A stretch of DNA of 31,282 nt from a virus. The stretch spans positions 1-31,282 of the IMG/VR virus record IMGVR_UViG_3300043464_000798; one strand, given 5' to 3'. The position numbers and the translations under genes were made by a program. The notes beneath the pieces are model-generated. The model saw nothing but the letters and a program-made list of their open reading frames with translations, made no database searches and was not told the origin of the DNA. Of this stretch, positions 13,902-23,152 are shown one piece after another. The first letter of the stretch is position 1, and each line of letters begins with the position of its first letter.

Positions 13902-15298
13902 TGCATATTAATAAAGTTCAATTCGATAATAAGTGGTTTAATCCACTATTCCATATACTCTGGGATATTGAAACTAAATATCCTAATATAAAGCACGTTT
14001 ACATCTATGGAGGTAAGTCATCAACCAAAACTTATACGGTTGCACAATTCGCATTGATTAAAGCAGCGGTGTACGGTAAAAATACACTAGCATTTAGGAA
14101 AGTATCTGACCGCATGAATGAGACGCTAATAAGCACATTTAAGAAGGCAAGGCGAACAACTAAAGTAGAAGCTGCAATAAACGTAATGGATAAAGAGTTC
14201 AGAGCAGCAAAGGCACACATTAAGTTTAAAGGATTAGATAGTGAGGATAGCGCAAAGGGAGTAGAGGATTATTCTTATATGCTATTTGATGAGCTTGACC
14301 AATTCAGTCAAGAGGAATATGAAGAGACTAGATTATCATTTAGAGGTGAGGTATCTAAGATGTTTTTCTGCACATGGAATCCAGTTAGTGAGCATTTATG
14401 GATTAAGCCTTACTTAGACAGGATAGAATGGATTGATACCGAATATAAGCTACCAAGTCCAGAAAGTTTTATAAAGATGTCCGCAGACGGTGCAAGGTTG
14501 CTAATTAAAACCGACTATAACGATAACTATTGGTCAGTCGGCTCACCTTGCGGAACTTATGGATATAAAGATGATGCACTAATAAGAGACTACGAACAGT
14601 TAAAGACATACAATTATAATAAGTATAGAGTAGTGGTGCTAGGTGAATGGGGAATAACGGAAGTAAAAAGTCCAGCGGTACAAACCTTTGACGTTAGTAA
14701 GCACGTTGGCAAAGTAACTCCATTAGAACATACGCCTTTATTATTTTGGGTTGACTTTAATATTGACCCTTTAGCCTGTACTGTATGGCAGATATACCGA
14801 GAGGACGGCAAACATAAGATAAGAGGAATAAGGGAGATAACCATTAAGGCTAAGGAGGGTATTCATAACACTCAGCAGCTAATAGACCTAATCAAACTGC
14901 AATACGCAACTAAGCTACATTCAATATGCTTTACAGGTGATGCTACAGGTGCAATGGGTAGGGCAGAAGGGTTATCTAATTGGATTCAGATTAACAAAGC
15001 ATTCAATCTAGGGAGACGTTTGCAAGTTCCTAAATCAAATCCAAGTGTATTGGCATCTATTGACTTATTAAATTATGTATTTTATAATCACCCAGACATA
15101 TTACTAGATGAGAGTATGACCAATACTATCTTTGAATTGCAGCACACCGAGAAAGATGACAAAGGACTAATTAAAAAGGATAGGAAGTTGGCAGAGCAGC
15201 GAGCAGACTTTATAGATACCATTAGATATGGCATGAACTTTCACTTTATGTTACAAGATGACATCCAAAAAAACCCACAAAAGTTTGGCATAAAATAA
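13901..15298 (+). CDS. terL: Terminase large subunit
   Basis: The 465-residue protein has an N-terminal ATPase with Walker A GGKSSTKT at 37-44, Walker B YMLFDELDQ with Asp130-Glu131, and coupling motif FFCTWNP at 155-161. The C-terminal RNase H-like nuclease has WVDFNIDP (Asp285), CFTGDATG (Asp347) and RADFIDTIRYG (Asp436, Asp439). This motor packages DNA into the prohead. The length is normal for the PBSX/phage_terminase_3 group. It overlaps the preceding gene by one base. Confidence 0.95.
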   Translation: MHINKVQFDNKWFNPLFHILWDIETKYPNIKHVYIYGGKSSTKTYTVAQFALIKAAVYGKNTLAFRKVSDRMNETLISTFKKARRTTKVEAAINVMDKEFRAAKAHIKFKGLDSEDSAKGVEDYSYMLFDELDQFSQEEYEETRLSFRGEVSKMFFCTWNPVSEHLWIKPYLDRIEWIDTEYKLPSPESFIKMSADGARLLIKTDYNDNYWSVGSPCGTYGYKDDALIRDYEQLKTYNYNKYRVVVLGEWGITEVKSPAVQTFDVSKHVGKVTPLEHTPLLFWVDFNIDPLACTVWQIYREDGKHKIRGIREITIKAKEGIHNTQQLIDLIKLQYATKLHSICFTGDATGAMGRAEGLSNWIQINKAFNLGRRLQVPKSNPSVLASIDLLNYVFYNHPDILLDESMTNTIFELQHTEKDDKGLIKKDRKLAEQRADFIDTIRYGMNFHFMLQDDIQKNPQKFGIK

Positions 15299-15299
15299 A

Positions 15300-15307
15300 T
15301 ATCTTTG
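15300..15307 (+). promoter_or_regulatory. Promoter candidate, -7 box TATCTTTG
   Basis: TATCTTTGCAGT resembles the late -7 boxes at 24638 and 25109 (TATATTTGCAGT). It lies between the terminase stop and the ATG at 15312, so the transcript would be nearly leaderless. The only TTTG upstream (15284-15287) is 12 nt away, shorter than usual. Confidence 0.4.
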
Positions 15308-15311
15308 CAGT

Positions 15312-15641
15312 ATGAATAGTCAATTAACTGAAATACTCTTATACTCATTGATACTGTCTTTATACATCAATGCCTTACAAATTATGTTCCAAGCTGAAAT
15401 GGTATTGAACTGGCTTTATACATGGTTAGAATCTAAGTTTAGAAACCGAAAAATAAAAAGCAAATGGAGAAACCATGAAGGATTACTATACATAGCTAAA
15501 CCATTATTCGCTTGCGCATCGTGTATGCCTTCCATTCATAGCTTACCTTTACTATTTATACTTCCTTTCTGGAAAGTCGCTATAATAGCAGTTATAAGCA
15601 TAACCATTGCAACTTTAATTAATGATAAAATATTTGAATAA
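15312..15641 (+). CDS. Integral membrane protein with CxxC motif
   Basis: The 109-residue protein has hydrophobic segments at about 6-27 (ILLYSLILSLYINALQIMF) and about 80-104 (LPLLFILPFWKVAIIAVISI), with a basic cytoplasmic-type middle (ESKFRNRKIKSKWRNHEG) and ACASCMPS at about 71-78. Small phage membrane proteins of this layout occur beside structural genes in Bacteroidota phages. A holin is possible but nothing shows it. It overlaps the next gene by one base. Confidence 0.65.
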   Translation: MNSQLTEILLYSLILSLYINALQIMFQAEMVLNWLYTWLESKFRNRKIKSKWRNHEGLLYIAKPLFACASCMPSIHSLPLLFILPFWKVAIIAVISITIATLINDKIFE

Positions 15642-15985
15642 TGCCGACACTATGTGAACCGATAATAGAACTATCTATCTGCGACAAGAACGTCAAGATA
15701 GCTGAGAACATTCAAGACCTAACCTTAATTGTTTATAAGGGAAACCAAAGACAATGTAGCTTTGAGATACCTAGCATTGCTGGTGACATAGTGTTAACCG
15801 ATACCGAGATACTAGAGTTCGGGAGTACCGCTCATACCTTCAAACTATATTTAAAGTATGCTGACAATAGTAGAGCTAACTTTCAGTATTATAATTGTGA
15901 AGGCGATGAGATGCAAAGCGAAGTTATTAGATTAAGATTTATTGAATGCGGTGATTTAAACGATGTACTAAATGAAATTTGCTAG
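15641..15985 (+). CDS. Unknown, probably tail-associated protein
   Basis: A 114-residue, beta-rich, cysteine-containing protein starting MPTLCEPIIELSICDKN. No domain recognised. It lies immediately before the tail-assembly chaperone gene and overlaps it by 14 nt, so a structural or assembly role is likely by position only. Confidence 0.6.
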   Translation: MPTLCEPIIELSICDKNVKIAENIQDLTLIVYKGNQRQCSFEIPSIAGDIVLTDTEILEFGSTAHTFKLYLKYADNSRANFQYYNCEGDEMQSEVIRLRFIECGDLNDVLNEIC

Positions 15986-16595
15986 TATAAAAGAAAAGCT
16001 ATTCCCTAAAAAAGTAGATGTAGGAGGTAGAAGCATTCCAATGCGATATGCCTTTACAGGTGCAAGTGGTCATAATTACTATCATTATATTGACGCCGCT
16101 AATGATATGAACCCGGCTAGGTATATTGAATATTACTTACCAATGGTCAAAGAATACTTTTTAGGTATTAAGCGAACCGAGTTAGATATATTCTTTAATA
16201 AGTGTAAGGGATATGCTAATATAAAGCAATACGAAGCAGCTCACCTAGTAATGGAGGAGAGAGCAAAACTAAACCTAGATACAGGAATTATTTATGATAT
16301 AATGAGCGTTCTATATCTGAGAGGTGACGAGAAAAACGAATTTGTTGACCAATTATTCTTACAGGAAAAATCTAAGGACATTAAGAACACAATGAGAGCA
16401 AGTGGAGGGGCTGATAATGGTTTTTTTTTATGTCCCGAGTTCAGGAACTTTTTAAAGTCGGCGAATCTATCGGACATAGACTGGAGTTCATATACACGAA
16501 TAGCGGAAAGGAACATAGAGATATTGGAGGAGACGTTGAATTTAATCCGCAACTCAGACCAATTCAAGAGTATAACGAATACACCGAAAAAATAA
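15972..16595 (+). CDS. Tail assembly chaperone (gpG-like), zero-frame product
   Basis: The 207-residue helical protein lies directly before the tape measure gene, separated only by a second overlapping ORF, which is the hallmark of the lambda G/GT pair. The slippery heptamer T TTT TTA occurs at codons 152-153. A -1 shift there gives a 253-residue fusion of residues 1-153 to the 100-residue ORF beginning at 16430. The fusion recruits the tape measure during tail assembly in known systems. No sequence homology was recognised, so the call rests on architecture. Confidence 0.75.
   Translation: MKFASIKEKLFPKKVDVGGRSIPMRYAFTGASGHNYYHYIDAANDMNPARYIEYYLPMVKEYFLGIKRTELDIFFNKCKGYANIKQYEAAHLVMEERAKLNLDTGIIYDIMSVLYLRGDEKNEFVDQLFLQEKSKDIKNTMRASGGADNGFFLCPEFRNFLKSANLSDIDWSSYTRIAERNIEILEETLNLIRNSDQFKSITNTPKK
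16424..16430 (+). other. -1 programmed ribosomal frameshift site, T TTT TTA
   Basis: A run of nine T then A (16421-16430) places the heptamer T TTT TTA in the correct phase of the zero frame (GGT TTT TTT TTA). After a -1 slip the next codon is ATG at 16430, continuing in the downstream ORF. The -1 frame has a TAA at 16415-16417, just 6 nt before the T-run, so the downstream ORF opens only at the slip site. Confidence 0.82.
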
Positions 16596-16732
16596 AAGAG
16601 CAGTTGGTTTACATTTGTCAAAATGTAGACGATTATAATAGAGTATGGAACGGAACGATGCGAGACTATTACTTTGCGCTCACTAAGTTCATTCAAAGCA
16701 TACCAAAAGAAACCAAAAAATCCAATAAGTAG
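16430..16732 (+). CDS. -1 frame extension of the tail chaperone (gpT-like part of G-T fusion)
   Basis: This 100-residue frame (MSRVQELFKVGESIGHRLEF ...) overlaps the chaperone gene by 166 nt and ends 42 nt before the tape measure start. It is most likely made as the C-terminal part of a frameshift fusion. Separate initiation at ATG 16430 is possible but has no clear signal, since it lies at the end of the T-run. Contains an aromatic, charged segment NVDDYNRVWNGTMRDYYFAL. Confidence 0.7.
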   Translation: MSRVQELFKVGESIGHRLEFIYTNSGKEHRDIGGDVEFNPQLRPIQEYNEYTEKIKEQLVYICQNVDDYNRVWNGTMRDYYFALTKFIQSIPKETKKSNK

Positions 16733-16774
16733 CGAAGGCTTTAGGATATTTCATAACATTTAAAATCATTAAAT

Positions 16775-19700
16775 ATGATAGATGAAATAATAATAAAAGC
16801 CAGATTAGACACTAAACAAGCCGAACAAGAATTTGACGAACTCAAAAAAAAGGGCAATTCTACAATATCTGATATTGAAAAAAATGAAGTCAAATTAAAG
16901 GTAGACCTAGACACTAAACAAGCAGAAGCCAAAGTAAACAATCTAAATAAATCATCTGGATTACTAGGTAATATAACTCAAAAAGCAAAAGAAGGTTTTC
17001 AAGGATTAGGAAGTTCATTAGCTGGTGCTTTAAATCCTATGACTGCCATTGCTGGGGCTGGCGTTGCAATAGTAGGTACATTTTTTAAAATGATTGATGT
17101 AAATAAAAAGTTTCAACAATCATTAGCAGAGTTGCAATCTATAACAGGAGTAACTACACAAGATTTACAATTTTATAGAAATCAAGCTCAAGAAATAGCT
17201 AGGGATAAAACATTAAGCTCAAGTCTTGAAGAAACCGTAAATGCTTTTAAATTAGTAGGTAGTGCAAAACCTGACTTACTGCAAAATAAAGAAGCATTAG
17301 CTGAAGTAACTAGACAAGCTATATTATTAAGTAAAGCAAGTGGAGATACATTAGAGAGTTCTGTAAATTCTTTGACTGGTACATTAAATCAATTTAATTT
17401 TGGAGCTGAAGAAGCTGGCAGAGTTATAGATGTATTGGCAGCAGGTTCTAAGGCTGGAGCTGTAGCTATTCCAGACCTTTCAGCAGGATTAGAAAAATTT
17501 GGAGCAGTTGCAAAAGCTAATAACGTAACTGTAGAGCAAGCAGTTGCATTACAAGAAACATTAGGAGACAAACAAATACAAGGAGCAGAGGCTGGTACTC
17601 AATTAAGAAATATTATTTTAAAGCTAGCAAATGCAGGTAAAGGATATGTAAATGGTCAATTTGATATTAATGCAGCATTAGAGCAAACAAGAAACGAATT
17701 TCAAAACATACAAGACCCTGTTAAGCGTTCGCAAGAGTTAACTAAATTGTTCGGATTAGAATCAGTAACTGCTGGTCAAATATTATTAGATAGTACTGAT
17801 AAATTTAAGCAATATACTGCTGCAGTAGGTGAGCAAGGTGTAGCATTAAGTCAGGCTCAAACAAATACTAATACTTTTGATGGTGCATTAACTAGACTAT
17901 CAAATAGCTTTGAAGCGTTATTATCTGGAGGAGGTAATTTATTAAATATATTTACACCTTTAGTAGACGTTATAGCTGAAGCACTTCCAAGTATAGGTAA
18001 TTTTTTTACTCAATTAGGCACTGCAATATCTACATTTTTTAGTGAAAGTCAATACGTTCAAAAGGTAGGTGAACTATTTAGTGCTTTATTTAATACTGTA
18101 AAAGAAGTTAGTATTGGTATATATAATGCCTTAGTAGAAATAGGTTCGGCATTTGGATTAGGTCAAGATGGTGCAAGTAATTTTGCAAAGGTTTTTGACT
18201 ACTTGCTTACAAATGTTAGAATAGCAATTGATGGTTTGATTTTACTTATTACTAATTTCAAAGATGTATTAGTAGGTGCATTTCAAATTATTGCACTTCA
18301 AGTTAAATCATTTGTTAGCTTTTGGAAAGCTATTTTTGCAGGTGATTTTAGAGGTGCGCTTAATGTAGTCATATCATATTTTGATGGACTTGCAAACATT
18401 GTAACCAAGACCTTTGATAAGGTTAAGCTAAACGTAATAAATGCAATTTTAGGTATAACTGAAACTGTAAGACCTATATTAGAATCATTGGGAGTTGATG
18501 TAAATGGACTAACTAAAAACTTAAAAGCTCTTCAAGCTGAATTAGGTAAAAAACTTCAAAGCACTGCAAAAATAACTACGGTAACTGATAAAAAGAATTT
18601 ATCAACTACAGCCGCATCTACAGCTATAACTACAACTACTACAGATGTAGCAGCTACAGAAGGTGAAGAGAAAAAAGCGAATGATGCCGCTAAAAAAAGA
18701 TATGCTGAAGCTGTAAAAAATGAAAAGGATGCTAATGATAAAATAATAAAAGAGCGTAATAGATTAATAGACGCACTTGACAAACCGCAAGAAGCTAAAA
18801 AAGCAGAAATAGATACCTTAACTGCTCGAGGCGCTAGCAAAGAAGAGATAGCTAAGGCAAATGAAGAGCTTTTGCAATTAGAAATAGACTATGCTAATAA
18901 GGTAAATATTATACGTTCAAATGAAAATCAAAAATTAACTGCAAAATTCAAAGAAAATATAGATGCTAGAGATAAAGAAATAGTTGCATCATTTGAGGAA
19001 AACAAAAAAATATCAGAAAATGAATTAAAACTACAAAATGAAAAAATAAAAAATGCAATTGCAGCATCTCAGATAGTAGATGATTCTACATTAAAAGAAT
19101 TGCAAGCTAAAAAGCAATTACTATCTGAAACCGAAACATTAAACGATAAAGAAAAGGAAGATAAGGAAAAACAATTACTAGAAATTGAGGCTTTAATATT
19201 GCAAAGTCAAAATAGAATTTTACAGTCAAAGATAGATGCAGCTATAAAAGCTGGAGCTGCTGAAAACGGTGAGCTTGTAAAAGGATTGCAAGAACAGTTA
19301 AAGGCAAATGAGGAACTAATAGATAAGAATCAAAAAGATATAAATAAAAACACAAAGAAAAATCAAGATAAGGCAGATAAAGAGCGTCAAGATAGATTAA
19401 AAGAAGCGGTTAATGAATTAATAGATTTTGCTCAGAACGGAATACTTTTACAAATAGGAATAAACCCTGCTGATGTAAACAAAGTAAAGGGTACTCTTGA
19501 AAATTTAAAAAAGACCTTAGAAAAAGAAGGTGCAACTCCTGGAGAAAAAGCAGCAGCCGCAGCACAAGCCGCTGGAGCTGTAGCTCAAACCGTTTCAAAT
19601 ACTTTATTTGCTGCCGACACTAAACGTAGAGAAGAAGAATTAGCAGCCTTACAAGTTCAGCAAGAAGAAGAACTAAGGTTAGCAGGTGATAACGAGCAGA

Positions 19701-20308
19701 AAAAGGATTTGATTAGACAAAAGTATGCTTTAAAGGAAAAGGATATTAAACGTAAACAAGCCGAAGCGGATAAGCGTAAAGCTATATTTGATGCGATAAT
19801 TAATACAGCGGTTGCGGTTGTAACTGGATTTGTTAAAGGTGGACCTATACTTGCAGCAATAGCAGCAGCATTAGGAGCGGCACAGATAGCACTAATATCA
19901 GCGCAGCCAATACCAAAGTTTGCAAAGGGTGGAGCAGTTCCAAGTTCAGATATAAATGGAATGATTAGCGGTAAGCCTCACGCTGCAGGTGGTGTATTAA
20001 TAGAAGCCGAAGGGAACGAGTTTATAACTAGACGCTCACAAGCTATGAAAGGAGACAATCTAGGCTTATTAGAGGCTATAAATATGTCAGATAGTGAGAG
20101 AGACGCATATATCAACAGACACTATGTAATGCCAGCACTACAGGCTAAGGAAAGTGAAGCGGCTAAAAGCTATAGGAGTTCAATAATAGAAGCGGAAAAC
20201 AATTTAATAGCAAGGGTTTCTAGTTCTACATTAAAGTCAATAGATAGAAGGCTAGTTGAAACCAACCAAAGCATAAAAGGACTAGCGAAAAAGGATTACA
20301 CTTGGTAA
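16775..20308 (+). CDS. Tail tape measure protein
   Basis: The 1177-residue protein has two copies of LDTKQAE near the N-terminus (about 10-50), then a TMP-core region at about 100-310 (QQSLAELQSITGVTTQDLQF; DTLESSVNSLTGTLNQFNFG; QGAEAGTQLRNIILKLANAG) typical of phage tape-measure minor tail proteins. Hydrophobic segments lie near 480-550 and 1010-1050, with long Lys/Glu coiled coils at about 640-900. It sets tail length. With the usual rule of about 1.5 angstrom per residue this predicts a tail near 175 nm (inference). It follows the frameshifted chaperones, and its end overlaps the minus-strand gene by 13 nt. Confidence 0.93.
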   Translation: MIDEIIIKARLDTKQAEQEFDELKKKGNSTISDIEKNEVKLKVDLDTKQAEAKVNNLNKSSGLLGNITQKAKEGFQGLGSSLAGALNPMTAIAGAGVAIVGTFFKMIDVNKKFQQSLAELQSITGVTTQDLQFYRNQAQEIARDKTLSSSLEETVNAFKLVGSAKPDLLQNKEALAEVTRQAILLSKASGDTLESSVNSLTGTLNQFNFGAEEAGRVIDVLAAGSKAGAVAIPDLSAGLEKFGAVAKANNVTVEQAVALQETLGDKQIQGAEAGTQLRNIILKLANAGKGYVNGQFDINAALEQTRNEFQNIQDPVKRSQELTKLFGLESVTAGQILLDSTDKFKQYTAAVGEQGVALSQAQTNTNTFDGALTRLSNSFEALLSGGGNLLNIFTPLVDVIAEALPSIGNFFTQLGTAISTFFSESQYVQKVGELFSALFNTVKEVSIGIYNALVEIGSAFGLGQDGASNFAKVFDYLLTNVRIAIDGLILLITNFKDVLVGAFQIIALQVKSFVSFWKAIFAGDFRGALNVVISYFDGLANIVTKTFDKVKLNVINAILGITETVRPILESLGVDVNGLTKNLKALQAELGKKLQSTAKITTVTDKKNLSTTAASTAITTTTTDVAATEGEEKKANDAAKKRYAEAVKNEKDANDKIIKERNRLIDALDKPQEAKKAEIDTLTARGASKEEIAKANEELLQLEIDYANKVNIIRSNENQKLTAKFKENIDARDKEIVASFEENKKISENELKLQNEKIKNAIAASQIVDDSTLKELQAKKQLLSETETLNDKEKEDKEKQLLEIEALILQSQNRILQSKIDAAIKAGAAENGELVKGLQEQLKANEELIDKNQKDINKNTKKNQDKADKERQDRLKEAVNELIDFAQNGILLQIGINPADVNKVKGTLENLKKTLEKEGATPGEKAAAAAQAAGAVAQTVSNTLFAADTKRREEELAALQVQQEEELRLAGDNEQKKDLIRQKYALKEKDIKRKQAEADKRKAIFDAIINTAVAVVTGFVKGGPILAAIAAALGAAQIALISAQPIPKFAKGGAVPSSDINGMISGKPHAAGGVLIEAEGNEFITRRSQAMKGDNLGLLEAINMSDSERDAYINRHYVMPALQAKESEAAKSYRSSIIEAENNLIARVSSSTLKSIDRRLVETNQSIKGLAKKDYTW

Positions 20309-20763
20309 AAGGTTTTCTGATTGCATAACTCTAAACACTTATACACGTGGTCGATGTCTTCTTGGACTTCCATTTTAGCCTTTTTGCTGAACTTAGAATA
20401 CTTCAGCATTAGCTTTTGGTCACGTGGATTAAGATGTTCTAGTTCGTTGCATAGCTCCATACACTTTTTAAGTTTAGATAGTTCCTTCTTTGCGACCTGA
20501 GCTATCAGCATTTTGTTTGCCTTATACTCATAGATAACTCCCAGCTCACCTTTGTCTATTTCATAGTATTTGGACTTGTCTATGCGCCTAAATTCAGATT
20601 GACTAAGTATTTCAGTTTTCAAATTATCAATCTCGGTCAGGCTCGAATAATCATCGTATAGGTTATAGACCTTAGACCCAGTTATTTTATCATAAACTTT
20701 TGATTCGACTCCAAAAGAATAGCAGTTATAGACTGCGAGTATATGAGGTGTGATTGTGTACAT
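20296..20763 (-). CDS. Minus-strand insertion gene of unknown function
   Basis: This 155-residue protein is the only convincing minus-strand gene in the window. It is lysine-rich, soluble and helical, with a repeated KCxELCN motif (LKKCMELCNEL and YKCLELCNQK) about 45 residues apart. Its 3' end overlaps the tape measure stop by 13 nt. A minus-strand box TACATTTG lies just upstream, so it has its own promoter. It interrupts the tail operon between tape measure and tail tip, as accessory morons do. Superinfection exclusion or host modulation are guesses; no homologue recognised. Confidence 0.75.
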   Translation of the reverse strand: MYTITPHILAVYNCYSFGVESKVYDKITGSKVYNLYDDYSSLTEIDNLKTEILSQSEFRRIDKSKYYEIDKGELGVIYEYKANKMLIAQVAKKELSKLKKCMELCNELEHLNPRDQKLMLKYSKFSKKAKMEVQEDIDHVYKCLELCNQKTFYQV

Positions 20764-20778
20764 TTATTATATTTTTTT

Positions 20779-20786
20779 CAAATGTA
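20779..20786 (-). promoter_or_regulatory. Minus-strand promoter, -7 box TACATTTG
   Basis: The minus strand reads TACATTTG at 20786-20779, followed by an A-rich leader of about 15 nt and the ATG of the minus-strand gene. A convincing TTTG -33 box is not seen. Confidence 0.55.
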
Positions 20787-20851
20787 GCATAATAACTTTT
20801 TAACCATTGTTAAATATACTAAAATTGTTTAGCGTCTTATTGATGTAATAA

Positions 20852-20903
20852 AGTTGCAACTATATAAAAAGTTTAGTATTATGTTTAAATTTTCGTATTT
20901 TTG
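20852..20903 (+). promoter_or_regulatory. Plus-strand promoter TATTTTTG with upstream palindrome
   Basis: TATTTTTG at 20896-20903 fits TAnnTTTG and ends 5 nt before the ATG at 20909, predicting an almost leaderless mRNA. A perfect 10-bp palindrome AGTTGCAACT lies at 20852-20861 in the divergent intergenic region and could be an operator. Confidence 0.5.
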
Positions 20904-20908
20904 CACCT

Positions 20909-23152
20909 ATGGAAGTTACAGAAATAGTTATTAATGGCATTATAATAACCACTATAGACAAGCCAATAGGCTTAGAAGTGATTAAGTTATCATTAGATAG
21001 AGACTTTCAATACAGTTGTGTAGACACAAAGATAGAAGCAGAACTAAAATTCTATTGTGCGAGTGGCAAAACAGAACTAGATGCCGAATATGAGAGCAAA
21101 GGCGTGGAAGGCTCAGGTTATATAAAAATAACTGATAGCTGCGGAACTAATGCAGAAACTTACCAATTTGATTTAGACTTTAAGAAGTATAATAATCAAG
21201 GTGAGTTCACTACAATAGGACTTATTGATGTGAATAGCTTATGGAAAAAAGACTTAGACAAGGAATTTAACTTAGACACTTATGCAAATGGAACGCCAAC
21301 TAACTTCGCCACTGATTTTTATGTAAGAAATTTACAGATAGATTATGATTATAGTAGTGAAAATGTATATGCTTTACAAGACTATGACACAACAAATACA
21401 GAACATAGATTTCAAGGTCAATGGATAATGCCAAAAGTAAATACAATTAAAAACGAATTAGAGGATAGTGATGGATTAAATATGAATTACTTTGTAGTAG
21501 GACAAACTGCATTAAGGAATGTCTATGTTAATGATTTAGCTGGTGTAACTACATTTATATCAGGAATTGGATTTAGTGCAACAGAACCTCAAGAAGTATT
21601 TCACAATAAAATAGATAGTGGAATTTTTGATATAACAACGGTAAACACAAAGGCTACATTAGATTTTATAGATATATCAAACATTGATACAAGAATAGCA
21701 TTTATAAAAGAGTATATTTGTGTTGGTAAAAAATATTTGGAGGCAAGGTATATAGTCCAAAATATAGTCGCAAATCCTAATATATCAATAGTTTCCACAA
21801 CTCCTACTACAGTAGTAACTACTTATAATAAAACATATACAGATAGTTTTTTTATAGATTACGATGAAAAAGTTTGGATTTTTTATAGCTTAGACTATCG
21901 AAGCATAACTCCAAGTGGTCCAAATGAAATGGATTTTAAAAAAATACAATATACATTAGAGAATACAGTAACGGCTAAATATACAGTTACAAAGGACACT
22001 ATTTCAACTATAACTAGTTCTGCGGATGTAGTGCCATATCATACACTTATAAAGGCTTACTATGGTCAAACAATATTAAGTACAATATTTAATTGCGCTC
22101 AAAGTTTTGCACAATTCCAATGTTATAATGACTTATGGTTTAGTAGGGGAGATTTAGTAAGAAACAAAAAAAATAGAGCAGATACTATAGTAAAGGCTAG
22201 CGATTTCTTTAGGGAACTTGAAAAAGTTGTATGCTGCGGACTTGGATATTTTTATGACACGCCAACTCCACAAAAAAAACTAATGACTGTATATGATTTC
22301 TATTCCGATACATTGGTTCCAAGTCAATATCAATTCTCGGATAGTGATTTGATAGATGGCATAATCGAAATAGCTCCATTCTTAGCACCGTATTACAAAG
22401 AAATTCAAATAGGTTATAGCAATTCAAAAGACACTCCTAGAGACTTTTGTAAACAAAATAGCTATTCAATAGACAATGATAGTGATTCAAACTATTCAAA
22501 GGTAAGTGAATTTATAGCATCTCAATATATAATAACAAAAGCACTAAGATTAGGAAGTCAAGAAGAAACATTGGAGTTTGATGACAATATATTTATTTTA
22601 TCAGGTGGTCAATTAGGAACATATAATGCAACTTTAAGTCAAACATCTGGAGTTTTAGCAGATACAGTACTTGCTACACCTATTAATGGTCAAGGAATAA
22701 ACAGACGCTATGCAACCGTATTCAATCTATTTAGACACCTTTACAAATGGGGGTTTAGTTTATTCGCAGATAAAGATACGCTAAATGCTAAAAAGTACGA
22801 AGGCAATAGTATTTATGATTATGCAATACAATACTTATTAGGAAGCCCAACGCCTCCATATACAGCTCTAAACGTCTGCAAACTTCCTGTATCTGAATTG
22901 GTAAAAGTAGATAGGACAATCGATAATATAAATGATTTGATAGAGAAAAATATCTACGTACCTAGTCAGATAACATTCAAGACTGCAAAACTATCTAGTT
23001 TGGATTTAATAGCTATGAGAGCGCACCAATACGATTTATTTAGCGTTAGTGACGGAGTGAATACATACTATGGTAATTTAATAAGCGCAAACCTAGAAGA
23101 CGACGTAACAGAAATAAAATTATTAAGAAGATTTAAAGACGGAATAATATGA
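20909..23152 (+). CDS. Large tail-tip/baseplate candidate
   Basis: A 747-residue, mostly beta-rich protein with no motif I can assign. It follows the tape measure (and the inserted minus-strand gene), the usual place of distal-tail and tail-associated proteins, and overlaps the next large gene by ATGA. Features include a Cys pair VVCCGLGYFYD at about 435-445 and a C-terminal stretch LRRFKDGII. It has its own promoter. Tail-tip or adhesion-platform protein is inferred from position and size. Confidence 0.65.
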   Translation: MEVTEIVINGIIITTIDKPIGLEVIKLSLDRDFQYSCVDTKIEAELKFYCASGKTELDAEYESKGVEGSGYIKITDSCGTNAETYQFDLDFKKYNNQGEFTTIGLIDVNSLWKKDLDKEFNLDTYANGTPTNFATDFYVRNLQIDYDYSSENVYALQDYDTTNTEHRFQGQWIMPKVNTIKNELEDSDGLNMNYFVVGQTALRNVYVNDLAGVTTFISGIGFSATEPQEVFHNKIDSGIFDITTVNTKATLDFIDISNIDTRIAFIKEYICVGKKYLEARYIVQNIVANPNISIVSTTPTTVVTTYNKTYTDSFFIDYDEKVWIFYSLDYRSITPSGPNEMDFKKIQYTLENTVTAKYTVTKDTISTITSSADVVPYHTLIKAYYGQTILSTIFNCAQSFAQFQCYNDLWFSRGDLVRNKKNRADTIVKASDFFRELEKVVCCGLGYFYDTPTPQKKLMTVYDFYSDTLVPSQYQFSDSDLIDGIIEIAPFLAPYYKEIQIGYSNSKDTPRDFCKQNSYSIDNDSDSNYSKVSEFIASQYIITKALRLGSQEETLEFDDNIFILSGGQLGTYNATLSQTSGVLADTVLATPINGQGINRRYATVFNLFRHLYKWGFSLFADKDTLNAKKYEGNSIYDYAIQYLLGSPTPPYTALNVCKLPVSELVKVDRTIDNINDLIEKNIYVPSQITFKTAKLSSLDLIAMRAHQYDLFSVSDGVNTYYGNLISANLEDDVTEIKLLRRFKDGII

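Noticed and set aside
16292-16696. 134-codon minus-strand frame across the chaperone genes
   Set aside because: It fully overlaps two plus-strand frames explained by the frameshift and has no promoter; antisense shadow.
18556-18840. Minus-strand frame in the tape measure gene
   Set aside because: Low-complexity Ala/Ser/Val product mirrors the Lys/Ala coiled-coil codons of the tape measure; no promoter seen.
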